Below are positions 7,637-16,787 of a stretch of DNA of 64,000 nt, piece after piece. The stretch covers positions 62,001 through 126,000 of the forward strand of contig NZ_CP019687.1 in NCBI RefSeq assembly GCF_002003265.1. Reading direction: 5' to 3'. The notes under the pieces were generated by a model. That model had not been told where the DNA came from. It did not search any database and saw only the letters and a list, made by a program, of their open reading frames with translations. The stretch comes from Paenibacillus larvae subsp. larvae. Lineage in GTDB: Bacteria > Bacillota > Bacilli > Paenibacillales > NBRC-103111. Position numbers and translations under genes: made by a program. Position 1 is the stretch's first letter, and the number at the start of each line of letters is the position of its first letter.

Positions 7637-9769
7637 ATGAAAACCTTAGTACTTGGAGAAAAGCCGAGTGTGGCTAGAGAAATTGCCAGAGTAATGGGAT
7701 GTACCCAAAAACATAAATCGTATTTTGAAGGCCCTGTTTACGTTGTTACATGGGCACTTGGACATTTGGTCAGTCTGGCTGAGCCGGAAGATTATGATCC
7801 CAAATACCGGACGTGGGCTCTTGAAGATCTGCCGATCATTCCTTCATCCATGAAGTTAAAGGTTATACGCGAAACCTCCCACCAGTTTAAGGCAATCGAT
7901 AGTTTGGCGAAGCGGAAGGATATAAAAGAACTGGTTATTGCTACGGATGCTGCAAGAGAGGGAGAATTGCTGGCTCGGTGGATTATGGCCAAAATACATT
8001 GGAAAAAGCCATTTAAGCGCCTCTGGATTTCTTCGCAGACGGATAAAGCCATCAAAGAAGGATTTGCGAATCTGAAACCGGGCAAACAATATGACAGGTT
8101 ATATGAATCAGCCGTTTGCCGTGCTGAGGCGGACTGGCTGATCGGTTTGAATGTAACGCGCGCATTAACAAGCAAATTCAATGCCCAGTTATCAGCTGGA
8201 CGGGTACAGACTCCTACACTGTCCATGATTATGGAGCGGGAGGAAGAGATCCGTACATTCCGGTCAAAGGAATACTGGACGCTCAAAGCGGATTTTGGAG
8301 TTTTCACTGGTCAGTGGAGAAACGGAAAGACAGGAGAAAGCAGGATTTTTGACGCAGCCAATACAAAGCCGTTAAAGGATAAAGTGGACGGAAAGACAGG
8401 GACAGTTCGGGGATTAAAAAAGTCCGATAAAATTGAACCTCAACCCCTTGCCTATGACCTTACGGAGCTTCAGCGGGATGCCAACCGGAAGTTCGGATTT
8501 TCTGCAAAACAGACATCAAGTGTACTGCAGCGCCTATATGAGCAGCATAAATTGGTCACATATCCGCGTACAGACTCCCGTTACTTGTCTTCTGATATGA
8601 CGGGCACATTGAAAGAGAGACTTCAGAGCGTGGCTGTAGGCCCTTATACGGCAATGGCCAAGCCCTTGTTGAAAAATAAGTTGAATATCACTAAAAGGAT
8701 TGTAGACGACAGTAAGGTAACAGATCACCACGCTATCATTCCAACAGACGAATATGTAAATCTTTCTGCATTGTCAGCCGAAGAACGCAAATTATACGAT
8801 TTGATTGTACGCCGGTTCCTGGCTTTGTTTTATCCTGTGTGCCGGTATGAGGTTACTTCTATGCAGATAGACCTTGAAGGAGAACGGTTCCATGTGACAG
8901 GCAAAGCCATAAAACAGCCGGGTTGGAAAGAAGTCTATGGACAGGACAACTGGGAGGAAGAGGATGCGTCAGAGGACGAGCAGGATGGAGGGCAATTGTT
9001 ACCGGAAGTGAAAGAAGGGGACCGCTTTACCGTAAAGCGGATGATAGAAGCAATGCACCGGACGCAGCCGCCCAAACGCTATACGGAAGCGGCTCTGTTG
9101 ACTCAAATGGAAAAGCATAATTTGGGGACCCCGGCTACAAGGGCGGATATTATTGAAAAGCTCGTGAGTTCCGATACGATTGAGCGTCAGGGTAATAGTC
9201 TGCATCCGACCGGAAAAGCAACCCAATTGATCGAACTTGTCTCAAAAGAGCTAAAAAGCCCCGAATTGACTGCGAAATGGGAACAGGAACTGGAGAAAAT
9301 TGCCCGAGGAAAAGGGAAAATGGACGAATTTCTGGACAATATCAGACAGATGACCAAACAACTGGTAAAGGAAGTCAAACAGAGTGAAGCAAAATATAAA
9401 CCCCACAATCTGACGAACAGCCATTGTCCCGAATGCGGAAATAAGCTGATGGAACGCAAAACAAAAAGGGGAAAAGTTCTCGTTTGTACAGGAGAAGACT
9501 GCGGATACCGCCGTTCTTCCGAAAAACAGCTGTCCAACCGGCGCTGTCCGACCTGCCATAAGAAGATGGAGATCAAAACGGGGAAAGCAGGGAAATATGT
9601 ACAATGCCTCTCGTGCAACTTCATTGAAGTACTAGGTGAAGGCAAGGGGAGAGTAAATAAACGGGAACAGCAGAAGCTGGTTAAGAGGTACAGCGATAAT
9701 GTCAGCCTCGGCAGCAATCTGGGAGATGCATTAAAACAGGCACTGGAAAACCAGAAACGTAAAAAATAA
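7637..9769 (+). CDS. topB: DNA topoisomerase III
   Basis: A 710-residue type IA topoisomerase that passes single strands through a transient break and helps resolve recombination and replication intermediates. The TOPRIM domain starts MKTLVLGEKPSVAREIA and contains ATDAAREGE. The active-site tyrosine is in LVTYPRTDSRYLSSDM (about residue 310). Two C-terminal zinc ribbons follow: CPECGNK...CTGEDCGY (about 595-630) and CPTCHKK...CLSCNF. ATG follows AAAGGAG. It appears monocistronic, preceded by 150 bp without other recognisable content. Confidence 0.96.
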   Translation: MKTLVLGEKPSVAREIARVMGCTQKHKSYFEGPVYVVTWALGHLVSLAEPEDYDPKYRTWALEDLPIIPSSMKLKVIRETSHQFKAIDSLAKRKDIKELVIATDAAREGELLARWIMAKIHWKKPFKRLWISSQTDKAIKEGFANLKPGKQYDRLYESAVCRAEADWLIGLNVTRALTSKFNAQLSAGRVQTPTLSMIMEREEEIRTFRSKEYWTLKADFGVFTGQWRNGKTGESRIFDAANTKPLKDKVDGKTGTVRGLKKSDKIEPQPLAYDLTELQRDANRKFGFSAKQTSSVLQRLYEQHKLVTYPRTDSRYLSSDMTGTLKERLQSVAVGPYTAMAKPLLKNKLNITKRIVDDSKVTDHHAIIPTDEYVNLSALSAEERKLYDLIVRRFLALFYPVCRYEVTSMQIDLEGERFHVTGKAIKQPGWKEVYGQDNWEEEDASEDEQDGGQLLPEVKEGDRFTVKRMIEAMHRTQPPKRYTEAALLTQMEKHNLGTPATRADIIEKLVSSDTIERQGNSLHPTGKATQLIELVSKELKSPELTAKWEQELEKIARGKGKMDEFLDNIRQMTKQLVKEVKQSEAKYKPHNLTNSHCPECGNKLMERKTKRGKVLVCTGEDCGYRRSSEKQLSNRRCPTCHKKMEIKTGKAGKYVQCLSCNFIEVLGEGKGRVNKREQQKLVKRYSDNVSLGSNLGDALKQALENQKRKK

Positions 9770-9781
9770 TATTTACTTAAT

Positions 9782-9796
9782 TAAAAATTATTATAA
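9782..9796 (+). promoter_or_regulatory. PerR-box-like operator upstream of dps
   Basis: TAAAAATTATTATAA matches 13 of 15 positions of the PerR consensus TTATAATNATTATAA, including the whole right half. It sits just upstream of the -35 element of dps, a classic PerR-regulon gene. Confidence 0.55.
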
Positions 9797-9803
9797 AATA
9801 GTA

Positions 9804-9832
9804 TTGATTTTAATTAAGACTCATGTTACACT
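9804..9832 (+). promoter_or_regulatory. SigA promoter of dps
   Basis: TTGATT at 9804-9809 and TACACT at 9827-9832 are separated by 17 bp, with transcription expected near 9839. Confidence 0.65.
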
Positions 9833-9885
9833 AGGTTCATAGCAAGCAGAACTGTCGGCAGGCTCGCTTGAATAATGAACCTAGT
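9830..9885. repeat. 11-bp inverted repeat flanking the dps start region
   Basis: ACTAGGTTCAT (9830-9840) and ATGAACCTAGT (9875-9885) are perfect inverted copies 34 bp apart, with a smaller inner pair CAAGC/GCTTG. The left arm overlaps the -10 hexamer. Confidence 0.75.
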
Positions 9886-9909
9886 TTTCAACATGGGAGG
9901 ATCTTACTT

Positions 9910-10347
9910 ATGACAACAACCGTTTCCTTTCTAAACAGACAAGTAGCTAATTTAGGACTTCTTTATACCAAGCTTCACCATCATCATTGGATGGTAAAAG
10001 GCCCTCATTTCTTTATGCTTCACGAAAAATTTGAAGAATTATACGATAGCGTTGCAGAACACCTGGATGAGGTGGCTGAGAGGGTTCTTGCTCTGGGCGG
10101 GGTACCGCTCGCAACGATGAAGCAATATTTGGCTGAAGCAACTCTGAACGAAGCGGAAGGAAGCTACAGTGCCGAAGAAATGGTACAGAGTATAGTTCAA
10201 GACTTCCAAACGCTGATTGAAGAATTTCAAAGTGGAATCGAACTTGCTCAAGGAGAAAACGATGAAGGATCAGCCGATTTGCTGATCGGACTGCAAAGCG
10301 AGTTGCAAAAACAGATTTGGATGCTGCATTCCTTCCTTAAAAATTAA
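9910..10347 (+). CDS. dps: Dps-family ferritin-like DNA-protection protein
   Basis: A 145-residue Dps/mini-ferritin that oxidises and stores iron in a dodecamer and protects DNA from peroxide. The ferroxidase ligands appear in LHHHHWMVKGPHFFMLHEKF and in EELYDSVAEHLDEVAERV, in the usual H-x12-D-x3-E spacing for dimer-interface sites. ATG 9910 has GGGAGG nine bases upstream; an upstream in-frame codon at 9868 would add an unsupported extension. A PerR-like box precedes the promoter. The gene is monocistronic, with a terminator at 10387-10432. Confidence 0.93.
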   Translation: MTTTVSFLNRQVANLGLLYTKLHHHHWMVKGPHFFMLHEKFEELYDSVAEHLDEVAERVLALGGVPLATMKQYLAEATLNEAEGSYSAEEMVQSIVQDFQTLIEEFQSGIELAQGENDEGSADLLIGLQSELQKQIWMLHSFLKN

Positions 10348-10386
10348 ATTGGAATAACCAAGTAAACCCGTGTAGACTATTATTAA

Positions 10387-10432
10387 TAGAGGATCGTATG
10401 TTCAATATATTGAATATATGTCCTCTATTTTT
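10387..10432 (+). terminator. Terminator after dps
   Basis: TAGAGGA (10387-10393) pairs with TCCTCTA (10421-10427), followed by five Ts. The loop contains its own palindrome, TTCAATATATTGAA. Confidence 0.85.
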
Positions 10433-10578
10433 AAATGACAACTTAGTAGGTGGCTCCCTATTAATGAAACATCATATTCCAAATAGGCTAAAGTGGGGCT
10501 AGTGTATCTAATTTTGGGGAGTATTTAGAAAATAATCTTTCATGGATTCCTGCAATCGTTCAGTCAGTGATTCTAAGC

Positions 10579-10584
10579 TATAAT
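10579..10584 (+). promoter_or_regulatory. Candidate -10 element of glcDF
   Basis: TATAAT at 10579-10584 has no convincing -35 element. The implied start near 10591 places the palindrome at 10595-10605 over the first transcribed bases. The rest of 10433-10628 shows nothing coding. Confidence 0.45.
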
Positions 10585-10594
10585 AGGGAAAAAG

Positions 10595-10605
10595 TCATCA
10601 GATGA
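10595..10605 (+). promoter_or_regulatory. LutR-like operator TCATC-A-GATGA upstream of glcD
   Basis: The palindrome TCATCAGATGA matches the TCATC-N-GATGA motif I recall for the GntR-family lactate regulator LutR of Bacillus subtilis. It sits directly downstream of the -10 element of a lactate/glycolate oxidase operon. No GntR-family gene is in this window. Confidence 0.55.
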
Positions 10606-10642
10606 CTTGACAAATAAACTGGTTTTAGAAGGAGGAACATCC

Positions 10643-12051
10643 ATGCTGAACTAAAACATGAACTTCTGTCTATCGTCGGAGAGAAGTATTTGCATGAAGA
10701 TAACCAGGCCAGGGTAACCCATTCTTATGATGGAACGGCGATGCTGCAGTCCCTGCCGGATGCGGTTATTTATCCGGGCAGTACGGAAGAGGTCAGCAGA
10801 ATCATGAAAGTCCTGAACCAGCACCGTATTCCGCTTGTCAGCAGAGGGTCCGGAACAAATCTATGCGGTGGAACGGTGCCTGTTCAAGGCGGTGTGGTCA
10901 TGGTGATGCATCGAATGAACCGGATTCTTGAAGTGGACTTGGACAATTTGACGGCTACGGTACAACCGGGGTTAAATACGAAAGTATTTAATGAATATGT
11001 GGAAGAACTAGGATTGTTCTATCCACCCGACCCGAGCAGTATGGCGATTTCCACAATAGGAGGCAATATTGCGGAATGCTCTGGAGGACTTAGAGGGCTC
11101 AAGTACGGAACAACTAAGGACTATGTACTTGGTCTGGAGGCGGTTCTGCCTTCCGGTGAAATTATCCGTACCGGTGGGAAACTGATGAAAGATGTGGCCG
11201 GTTACGATCTGACCAAACTTTTTATTGGTTCTGAAGGTACCTTAGCTGTTATCACTGAAGCGATTCTAAGGCTGGTTCCCCCTCCTGTTCACAAAAAAAC
11301 CATGCTGGTCATGTACAGGGATCTGGCCAGTGCGGCCCGGACGGTATCATCCATTATAGCAAGCCGTATTATTCCCGCTACGCTGGAAATCCTGGACAAT
11401 CCTACTATACGGGTAGTAGATGAATTTGCCGGACTCGGCTTGCCTCTTGATATGGAAGCCATTTTACTTATTGAACAGGATGGAGACCCTGAATTGGTAG
11501 AACGGGATATTGAGAGCATCCATCGTATATGTATAGGGCAAAAAGCGGCCCAGGTAACGGTGGCGGCCAATGATGAGGAAGCGAAACGGCTGCTTACGGC
11601 AAGAAGAAGCGCTTTTACGGCTTTAGCCCGTTTACGGCCTACGACCATATTGGAGGATGCTACTGTTCCCCGTTCTAAAATTGCCGAAATGGTTGTGGAA
11701 ATCAACCGGATAGCAAAGCGTCACAATGTTACGATTTGTACTTTTGGGCACGCAGGGGACGGGAATTTACATCCGACCGCAACCACAGATGCGAGAGATA
11801 AGGAAGAGATTATACGGGTGGAAGAAGCGTTTGAGGAAATATTCGAGGCAACCCTTGCTCTTGGCGGAACGATTACCGGTGAGCATGGGGTGGGATTATT
11901 GAAATCCCCTTATTTAGAATGGAAAATTGGGGAAGCAGGGGTAGGAATCATGAAAGGGATCAAAGAAGTTTTCGATCCGAACGGAATTATGAATCCCGGG
12001 AAAATGTTTGCCAAAGCGGCAAGACGCAGGGTGGTGATCAATCGTGCCTAA
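10643..12051 (+). CDS. glcD: Glycolate/lactate oxidase FAD subunit GlcD (start region frameshifted)
   Basis: A flavoprotein subunit of the FAD-linked oxidase family that oxidises 2-hydroxyacids such as glycolate or D-lactate and passes electrons to the GlcF iron-sulfur subunit. The PP-loop FAD domain includes VSRGSGTNLCGG and the FAD-linked oxidase C domain carries FGHAGDGNLHP and GEHGVGLLK. The best ATG (10643, seven bases after AAGGAGG) reaches a stop after three codons. The family frame contains ELKHELLSIVGEKYL from about 10649, so one base is missing just after the start. If genuine, translation would need TTG 10690, which has no good ribosome-binding site. The 3' end overlaps glcF. Confidence 0.88.
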
Positions 12052-13384
12052 TGCGCTTGCAGAACACCTGAAATTGAAACTGGATGAGGATCAGCTGACC
12101 AACTGCATGCGTTGCGGGTTCTGCTTGCCGGCCTGCCCGACTTTCCGGGAGACCGGAGTTGAGGCGGAATCTCCAAGGGGACGGATTGCCCTTATGAAAG
12201 CGGTAGCCGATGGTATTATGGAGCCGGATCAACTGTTTCAGGAGCAGATGAACCATTGTCTTGGTTGCAGGGCCTGTGAACCTGCTTGTCCCGCGGATGT
12301 ACATTACGGAAGCCTGCTGGAACAAGCCAGAAATTCCATTGAGCAGCATGGGGTCCGGCATCGCCCTTGGGTAAAACTGCTCAGGGCAGTAGCGTTCCGT
12401 CATATTTTTCCTAAACAGAAAAGAGTCCGTATGCTCGGATCTGTACTGGCAGCGTACAAAAAAACAGGACTTCAAAAAGCCGCCCGCCGTTCAGGACTGT
12501 TGAAACTATTTCCGAAATACCTTCGTCAGATGGAACAGATACTTCCTGAAGCTTCTTCCAAAGGAGTTGTGGAGCGCCTCGGAGAGAAAATGCCTGCTGT
12601 GGGAGCACCTATCGCCAAGGTAGGACTGTTCAGAGGATGCATCATGGACATTTTGTTTTCGGACACCAATGTCCATACAGCTGAGCTGTTGGCTGCTGCA
12701 GGGTTTGAAGTGATATTACCGGCAGAGCAAAACTGCTGCGGGGCCATGCACGCCCATAACGGAGAACTGGAACAGGCAAAGGAATTGGCCAGGTGGAATA
12801 TCCGGGTATTTCGTGAAACCGGGGTAGATTTTATAGCGTCTAATGCAGGAGGATGTGGAACATTGCTTATTGAATACGATCATCTGCTAAAAGATGATCC
12901 TGAATGGGAAGAAAATGCATCCTGGTTTGCCGGGCGTGTAAAAGATACGAGTGAGCTGCTGTTGGAGTTTGGAAGGCCCCTTCGTTTTAAACAGGGATCA
13001 TCTGAAGTGGACACAGACAATAAAATCATTCGTGTGACCTATCAGGATTCCTGTCATTTACGGAATGTCATGAAGGGCGGGATCTCCCCGAGGAAGCTGC
13101 TTCACATGGTGCCTGGTGCTGAATTTATAGAAATGAAAGAAGCGGACCGCTGTTGCGGCTCGGCGGGGACCTACAATCTGACCCAACCTGAAATGGCCGG
13201 TCAAATTCTGGAGCATAAAATGGAACACGCGAATGCCGTATCCCCTTCCTGTATAGTTACGAGCAATCCGGGCTGTCTGCTGCAAATGAAGTTGGGAGTC
13301 TTTCTGCATGGACTTTCCAAAGAGACGCAGGTTAAACACATCAATGATTTTCTGTACGAACGGATTGAAAGCCCTGCTCCCTAA
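12044..13384 (+). CDS. glcF: Glycolate oxidase iron-sulfur subunit GlcF
   Basis: A 446-residue electron-transfer subunit with two N-terminal 4Fe-4S motifs (CMRCGFCLPACP and CLGCRACEPACP) and two CCG domains, marked NCCGAMHAHNGE and DRCCGSAGTYN, which bind a further cofactor or the heterodisulfide-like site. It starts at GTG 12044 and overlaps the glcD stop, the usual sign of translational coupling. With GlcD it would feed electrons from glycolate or lactate to menaquinone. No separate GlcE gene is present, as in other Firmicutes GlcDF pairs. Confidence 0.93.
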   Translation: MPNALAEHLKLKLDEDQLTNCMRCGFCLPACPTFRETGVEAESPRGRIALMKAVADGIMEPDQLFQEQMNHCLGCRACEPACPADVHYGSLLEQARNSIEQHGVRHRPWVKLLRAVAFRHIFPKQKRVRMLGSVLAAYKKTGLQKAARRSGLLKLFPKYLRQMEQILPEASSKGVVERLGEKMPAVGAPIAKVGLFRGCIMDILFSDTNVHTAELLAAAGFEVILPAEQNCCGAMHAHNGELEQAKELARWNIRVFRETGVDFIASNAGGCGTLLIEYDHLLKDDPEWEENASWFAGRVKDTSELLLEFGRPLRFKQGSSEVDTDNKIIRVTYQDSCHLRNVMKGGISPRKLLHMVPGAEFIEMKEADRCCGSAGTYNLTQPEMAGQILEHKMEHANAVSPSCIVTSNPGCLLQMKLGVFLHGLSKETQVKHINDFLYERIESPAP

Positions 13385-13496
13385 TCTATATTCAAGGAAG
13401 GTACTGCCAATTAGCTTCCGGTCAAGGCTCTTTGTTGAAAGTAGGTTTCAAATTCTATATGATAAGGCTTATCAAGGTGTAGAAAGAAGGGGAAAT

Positions 13497-14359
13497 ATGA
13501 TTACCGGAGGCCTAATCAGTTTGCAGGAGGCGCTGCCTACCTTGAAACCGATGGAACAAAAGGCAGCGCAATATATTTTGGAACATCCGGAAACCGTTGT
13601 CACTCTTTCTGTGCAGCGGCTTGCAGAATTGGCAGAAGTTAGTGAAGCAACCATTGTCCGGTTATCCCGTTCCCTGAACCTGAAAGGTTATCAGGAATTA
13701 AAACTGAGGATAGCGGCGGATTTAGCCCAATCCTTAAATTCTAATCTGGCAGAGTCTTATCAGGAGATTCATATGGACGCATCTAGCCAATCCCTGGTCG
13801 AATCCATTTCTCATAATAATATGAGATCCATACAGGATACCATGTCAGTGCTAAATATAAAGGAATTGGATAGAGCAATTGAAGTTCTGGGGGAGCACGC
13901 AAGATTACCTTATTTGGAATAGGGGCGTCCGCCGTAATTGCCCAGGATTTTAAACAAAAACTTACACGCATAAACCGCTGGTGCGAAGCCGCTTATGATT
14001 TTGATTCCCAGGCCACGCTGGCTGCAAATTTACAGGAAAAAGACGCAGTATTGGGAATATCCTACTCGGGGAATACACAGGATATCCTGCTGGCCATGCA
14101 AGCAGCGAAAGAAAGGGGAGCAACACTTATATCCCTGACAAAATTCGGACATAATCCAGTGGCGGAGCAGGCACATATCAGGTTATTCACTTCTTCCTTG
14201 GAGAAAAGCATTCGAAGCGGGGCGATGGCTTCCCGTATTGCCCAACTCAACGTGATTGATATCCTCTATGTCGGGATAGCCCGACAAAATTATGAAGAGA
14301 ATATCTTAGCTTTGGAAAATACCCGAAAAGCCGTTAAAATGATGAACAGACACGGCTAA
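13497..14359 (+). pseudogene. RpiR-family transcriptional regulator, frameshifted
   Basis: The N-terminal RpiR helix-turn-helix is intact (AELAEVSEATIVRLSRSL, residues about 40-60). The frame then stops at 13922 just after the domain linker. The next frame continues the SIS sugar-phosphate-binding domain with GIGASAVIAQDFKQKL (from about 13917) and GISYSGNTQDILLAMQAA, through to TAA at 14357-14359. One missing base around 13905-13915 (in the short C or T runs) explains the split. Such regulators sense sugar phosphates. It follows glcDF by about 110 bp, and a link to that operon is possible but unproven. Confidence 0.85.
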
Positions 14360-14400
14360 ACGGGACTAATATAGGAAGAAACCTTTTTTTATGACCGTAC

Positions 14401-14442
14401 AGCCGGGCAAGAGTATAAAACTCCTGCCCGGCTGCTCTTTTT
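14401..14442 (+). terminator. Terminator after the RpiR-type gene
   Basis: AGCCGGGCA (14401-14409) pairs with TGCCCGGCT (14425-14433), followed by GCTCTTTTTT. Confidence 0.88.
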
Positions 14443-14474
14443 TGCTCCATTCCGCTTTCTTAATAGCGGTCGGT

Positions 14475-15629
14475 TCAGGAGCCTTCTGATTTTACGGTCA
14501 TTTGGCCTGTTTTTTCATTGTAATCAAGCGGGATGGCCAAAAGTTCTGACAAGTCTTTAACGTTGATATACAATCTTTTCTTATACCGTTCTATAGGGTT
14601 CTTAAGAGTAATCGTCTTGCCCTCATGTTCCACTTCTTTCGATCCGGCGTGTACGGTCCAGATCTTGTCCTTGTACTTTATGCTCATCTCTCCCCGATTA
14701 TCTGTGAAAATTTCACCGCCAAGCTGTTCCATAGCCGCACGAAGCGGGATCTTGTTTTTATAATGGGTTTCCAGATCAACCTGCTGTTCAATAGTGGATA
14801 ACAGCTTTTCAGGAGTTATATTAGGAGAACCGGCATTAATCCGTGGAAGTGACATGGAATTGCTCCCTTGTTTCACGATGCCTGGTTGGACGGTAAACCC
14901 AAACTTTATGCCTGCTTTTTGAGCTAGTTCTACGGATTTTGGATTATAAAACCCAAACGGATACGCTAAAGAGTCTATCGGATAATCCTTCTTGTAAAAA
15001 GGTCGAAGCTCTTCAACACTTTTGGCAAAATCCGACGCAACACGATTTTCGTATTCCTGTTGATTCTCAAGCTGACCGTCTGCTTTCGGAATAGGAGTGT
15101 TCATATAAGCCTTTTTCTCATATTGACTATGCATGTTATGCGTATGGCTTTGTACTTCTATATCCGGAAAGTTTTTGCGCATTTCCCTGATTTCCTCGGG
15201 AGAAAGGTAAGAAGTGTAAGGCCCTTTCGGATTTTCCAGATATTTGGTTATTAGAAAAAGTACGCCGGGAATTTGGTTTTCTTTTAAATAAGGGTACGCG
15301 TATTTATAGACGCTTTCGTATCCGTCATCAAACGTCAAAAGAACAGCATTGTCCGGCACGGTACCTCCGTTCATAAACTCACGAAATTGCTGCAGCGATA
15401 TAAAGTTATAATTATTTTTTCGAAGATAATCGATTTGGTCACGGAACAGCTTAGGTTTGATAGAGATAGGTCCTTCATCCTTTTCTGAAAAATGATGATA
15501 CATAAGAACGGCTACCTGGTTTTGATAATAGGTGTTTACGGGTATTGCCCAATACAGCCCGGCAGCTCCGGCAAGTATGAATACGACAAGTCCGATAATA
15601 ATTTTGAATCTCCTCTGCTTTGCTTTCAT
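14475..15629 (-). CDS. Membrane-anchored polysaccharide deacetylase with stalk-like C-terminal domain
   Basis: A 384-residue exported NodB-type deacetylase. Residues about 9-28 form a signal anchor. The catalytic domain has VAVLMYHHFSE, the metal-binding motif LLTFDDGYESVY, the H-x3-H-like motif QSHTHNMHS, and LAYPFGFYNP. The last 100 residues resemble a copper-amine-oxidase N-terminal-like repeat common on Paenibacillaceae surface proteins (MEQLGGEIF...LYINVKDLSELL). It would remove N- or O-acetyl groups from cell-wall or exopolysaccharide. ATG 15629 follows AAGGAAG; a longer upstream frame lacks that support. Confidence 0.88.
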   Translation of the reverse strand: MKAKQRRFKIIIGLVVFILAGAAGLYWAIPVNTYYQNQVAVLMYHHFSEKDEGPISIKPKLFRDQIDYLRKNNYNFISLQQFREFMNGGTVPDNAVLLTFDDGYESVYKYAYPYLKENQIPGVLFLITKYLENPKGPYTSYLSPEEIREMRKNFPDIEVQSHTHNMHSQYEKKAYMNTPIPKADGQLENQQEYENRVASDFAKSVEELRPFYKKDYPIDSLAYPFGFYNPKSVELAQKAGIKFGFTVQPGIVKQGSNSMSLPRINAGSPNITPEKLLSTIEQQVDLETHYKNKIPLRAAMEQLGGEIFTDNRGEMSIKYKDKIWTVHAGSKEVEHEGKTITLKNPIERYKKRLYINVKDLSELLAIPLDYNEKTGQMTVKSEGS

Positions 15630-16187
15630 TATGGTTTCTTCCTTTCTTGGCCTAACATTTTCCAAAAATCGTAGACACCAAAGCCAACTGTTATCAATAT
15701 AACCATTGCAGCAGGATAAAAAGTTACACGATGGTAACATTTTCTGGTGGGTGGAAGCTTAATGGAAATTTACAGAAAGAGGAGAAATTTACTATGAAAA
15801 AAATATTTAAAGAGTCTTTTCCAAACTGACCTCTTTTTCTTCTCTGTTTTGCGTAATCTTTTACATTGCGCTAATTTACAACAATGGATTGCAATTTTTC
15901 CTTAAATACATTAAGGGTTCCCTGAAAATTGCCCGAGGTTTATCACGCATTTTACTGTCTTTTTCAATAGAATTTCGAGCCATGTTCAACAGTTTGACTG
16001 CGCTGCCTATTTCGAAAATAATACCTGTTGTGTTTTACAAAAATTGCCACAATTGCAGAGATAAAAAGGTAGTTTATTATTAAATAATCTGGAGCTTTAA
16101 TGGAGTAATAAAAAAGCCCAATCTCTATTGGTCAAGACTAGTCAAGCCCCCATTTTATAGACATTGAAAAAAGACCCTAGGCGGCAA
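15630..16187. other. Non-coding interval between deacetylase and IS remnant
   Basis: No gene is recognised. It holds an inverted repeat GTTAC-N6-GTAAC at 15723-15738 upstream of the deacetylase, and an 11-codon ORF (ATG 15794, MKKIFKESFPN) behind a good GAGGAG site. A 46-codon open stretch on the minus strand ending at 15876 matches no family I know. A weak minus-strand hairpin with a T run lies near 16112-16130. It reads like decayed accessory DNA. Confidence 0.5.
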
Positions 16188-16495
16188 GTTGAAGTGACCC
16201 CAGAAAATTAGACACTATATTGTTAGACTGCCTTTAAGGCATGAATTCGGTACTAGACTGGGCTCATGCCTTTTTGCTTTGCCTTAATCCGTTTGTGATT
16301 GTAGTAGTTGATGTATTTGTTTAGTTCTATTTTAAATTGTTCAATACTTTCAAATTCCTGTGCGTAAGCTGATTATCGTTATGAAGGCTCATGTGGTAAG
16401 CCACAATCTCGTTATTGTACAAGTCCTTAATGGCCGACACGTATAACCCAGGTATCTGCCACACGGTACTGGGTGCCGGTGAAAAACGATGTGTA
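16188..16495 (-). mobile_element. Truncated IS3-family (IS150-group) transposase remnant
   Basis: On the minus strand the transposase C-terminus reads FESIEQFKIELNKYINYYN, HKRIKAKQKGMSPV, an in-frame TAG where Gln is expected, then YRIHALKAV and stop. Upstream, in another frame, the RNase H-fold piece SAIKDLYNNEIVAYHMSLHN is preserved. The segment between them, which should hold catalytic Asp and Glu, is deleted. The outer end near 16188-16215 (minus strand TGTCTAATTTTCTGGGGTC) resembles the terminal inverted repeat of the group. It cannot transpose on its own. Confidence 0.82.
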
Positions 16496-16685
16496 TGGAT
16501 GATAAAAAGAGATTATATGCTTAACAGGTATGTTTTATCAATCTAACGGCGAAATCACGCTGTAAAAAACAAAATACTAGTCGAAATGAGATATTTCTTA
16601 TATACTATACCATTGTAAGGAAATAGACAAAGATTCATATGTTAGTTCGAAGAATGGAAAAAGGGCAGTTAGAACGCCTTTGCAC

Positions 16686-16717
16686 GAAAAATCCGCCTGG
16701 AACAGCAGGGATTTTTA
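16686..16717 (+). terminator. Terminator-like hairpin in the leader of the alanine symporter
   Basis: AAAAATCC (16686-16693) pairs with GGATTTTT (16709-16716), and the T run is part of the stem. It stands about 70 bp before the symporter start, so it could be an attenuator or the end of a lost upstream gene. No known riboswitch core was recognised. Confidence 0.4.
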
Positions 16718-16787
16718 TGCAGCATTTTCCGTTTCATCTTTCTACCAGGCTGATATGTACGGAAAAGAAAAGGGAGGAGTAAGTTTC

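Noticed and set aside
15794-15829. 11-codon ORF MKKIFKESFPN with a good ribosome-binding site
   Set aside because: Too short and isolated to support; could be a decayed gene start or chance.
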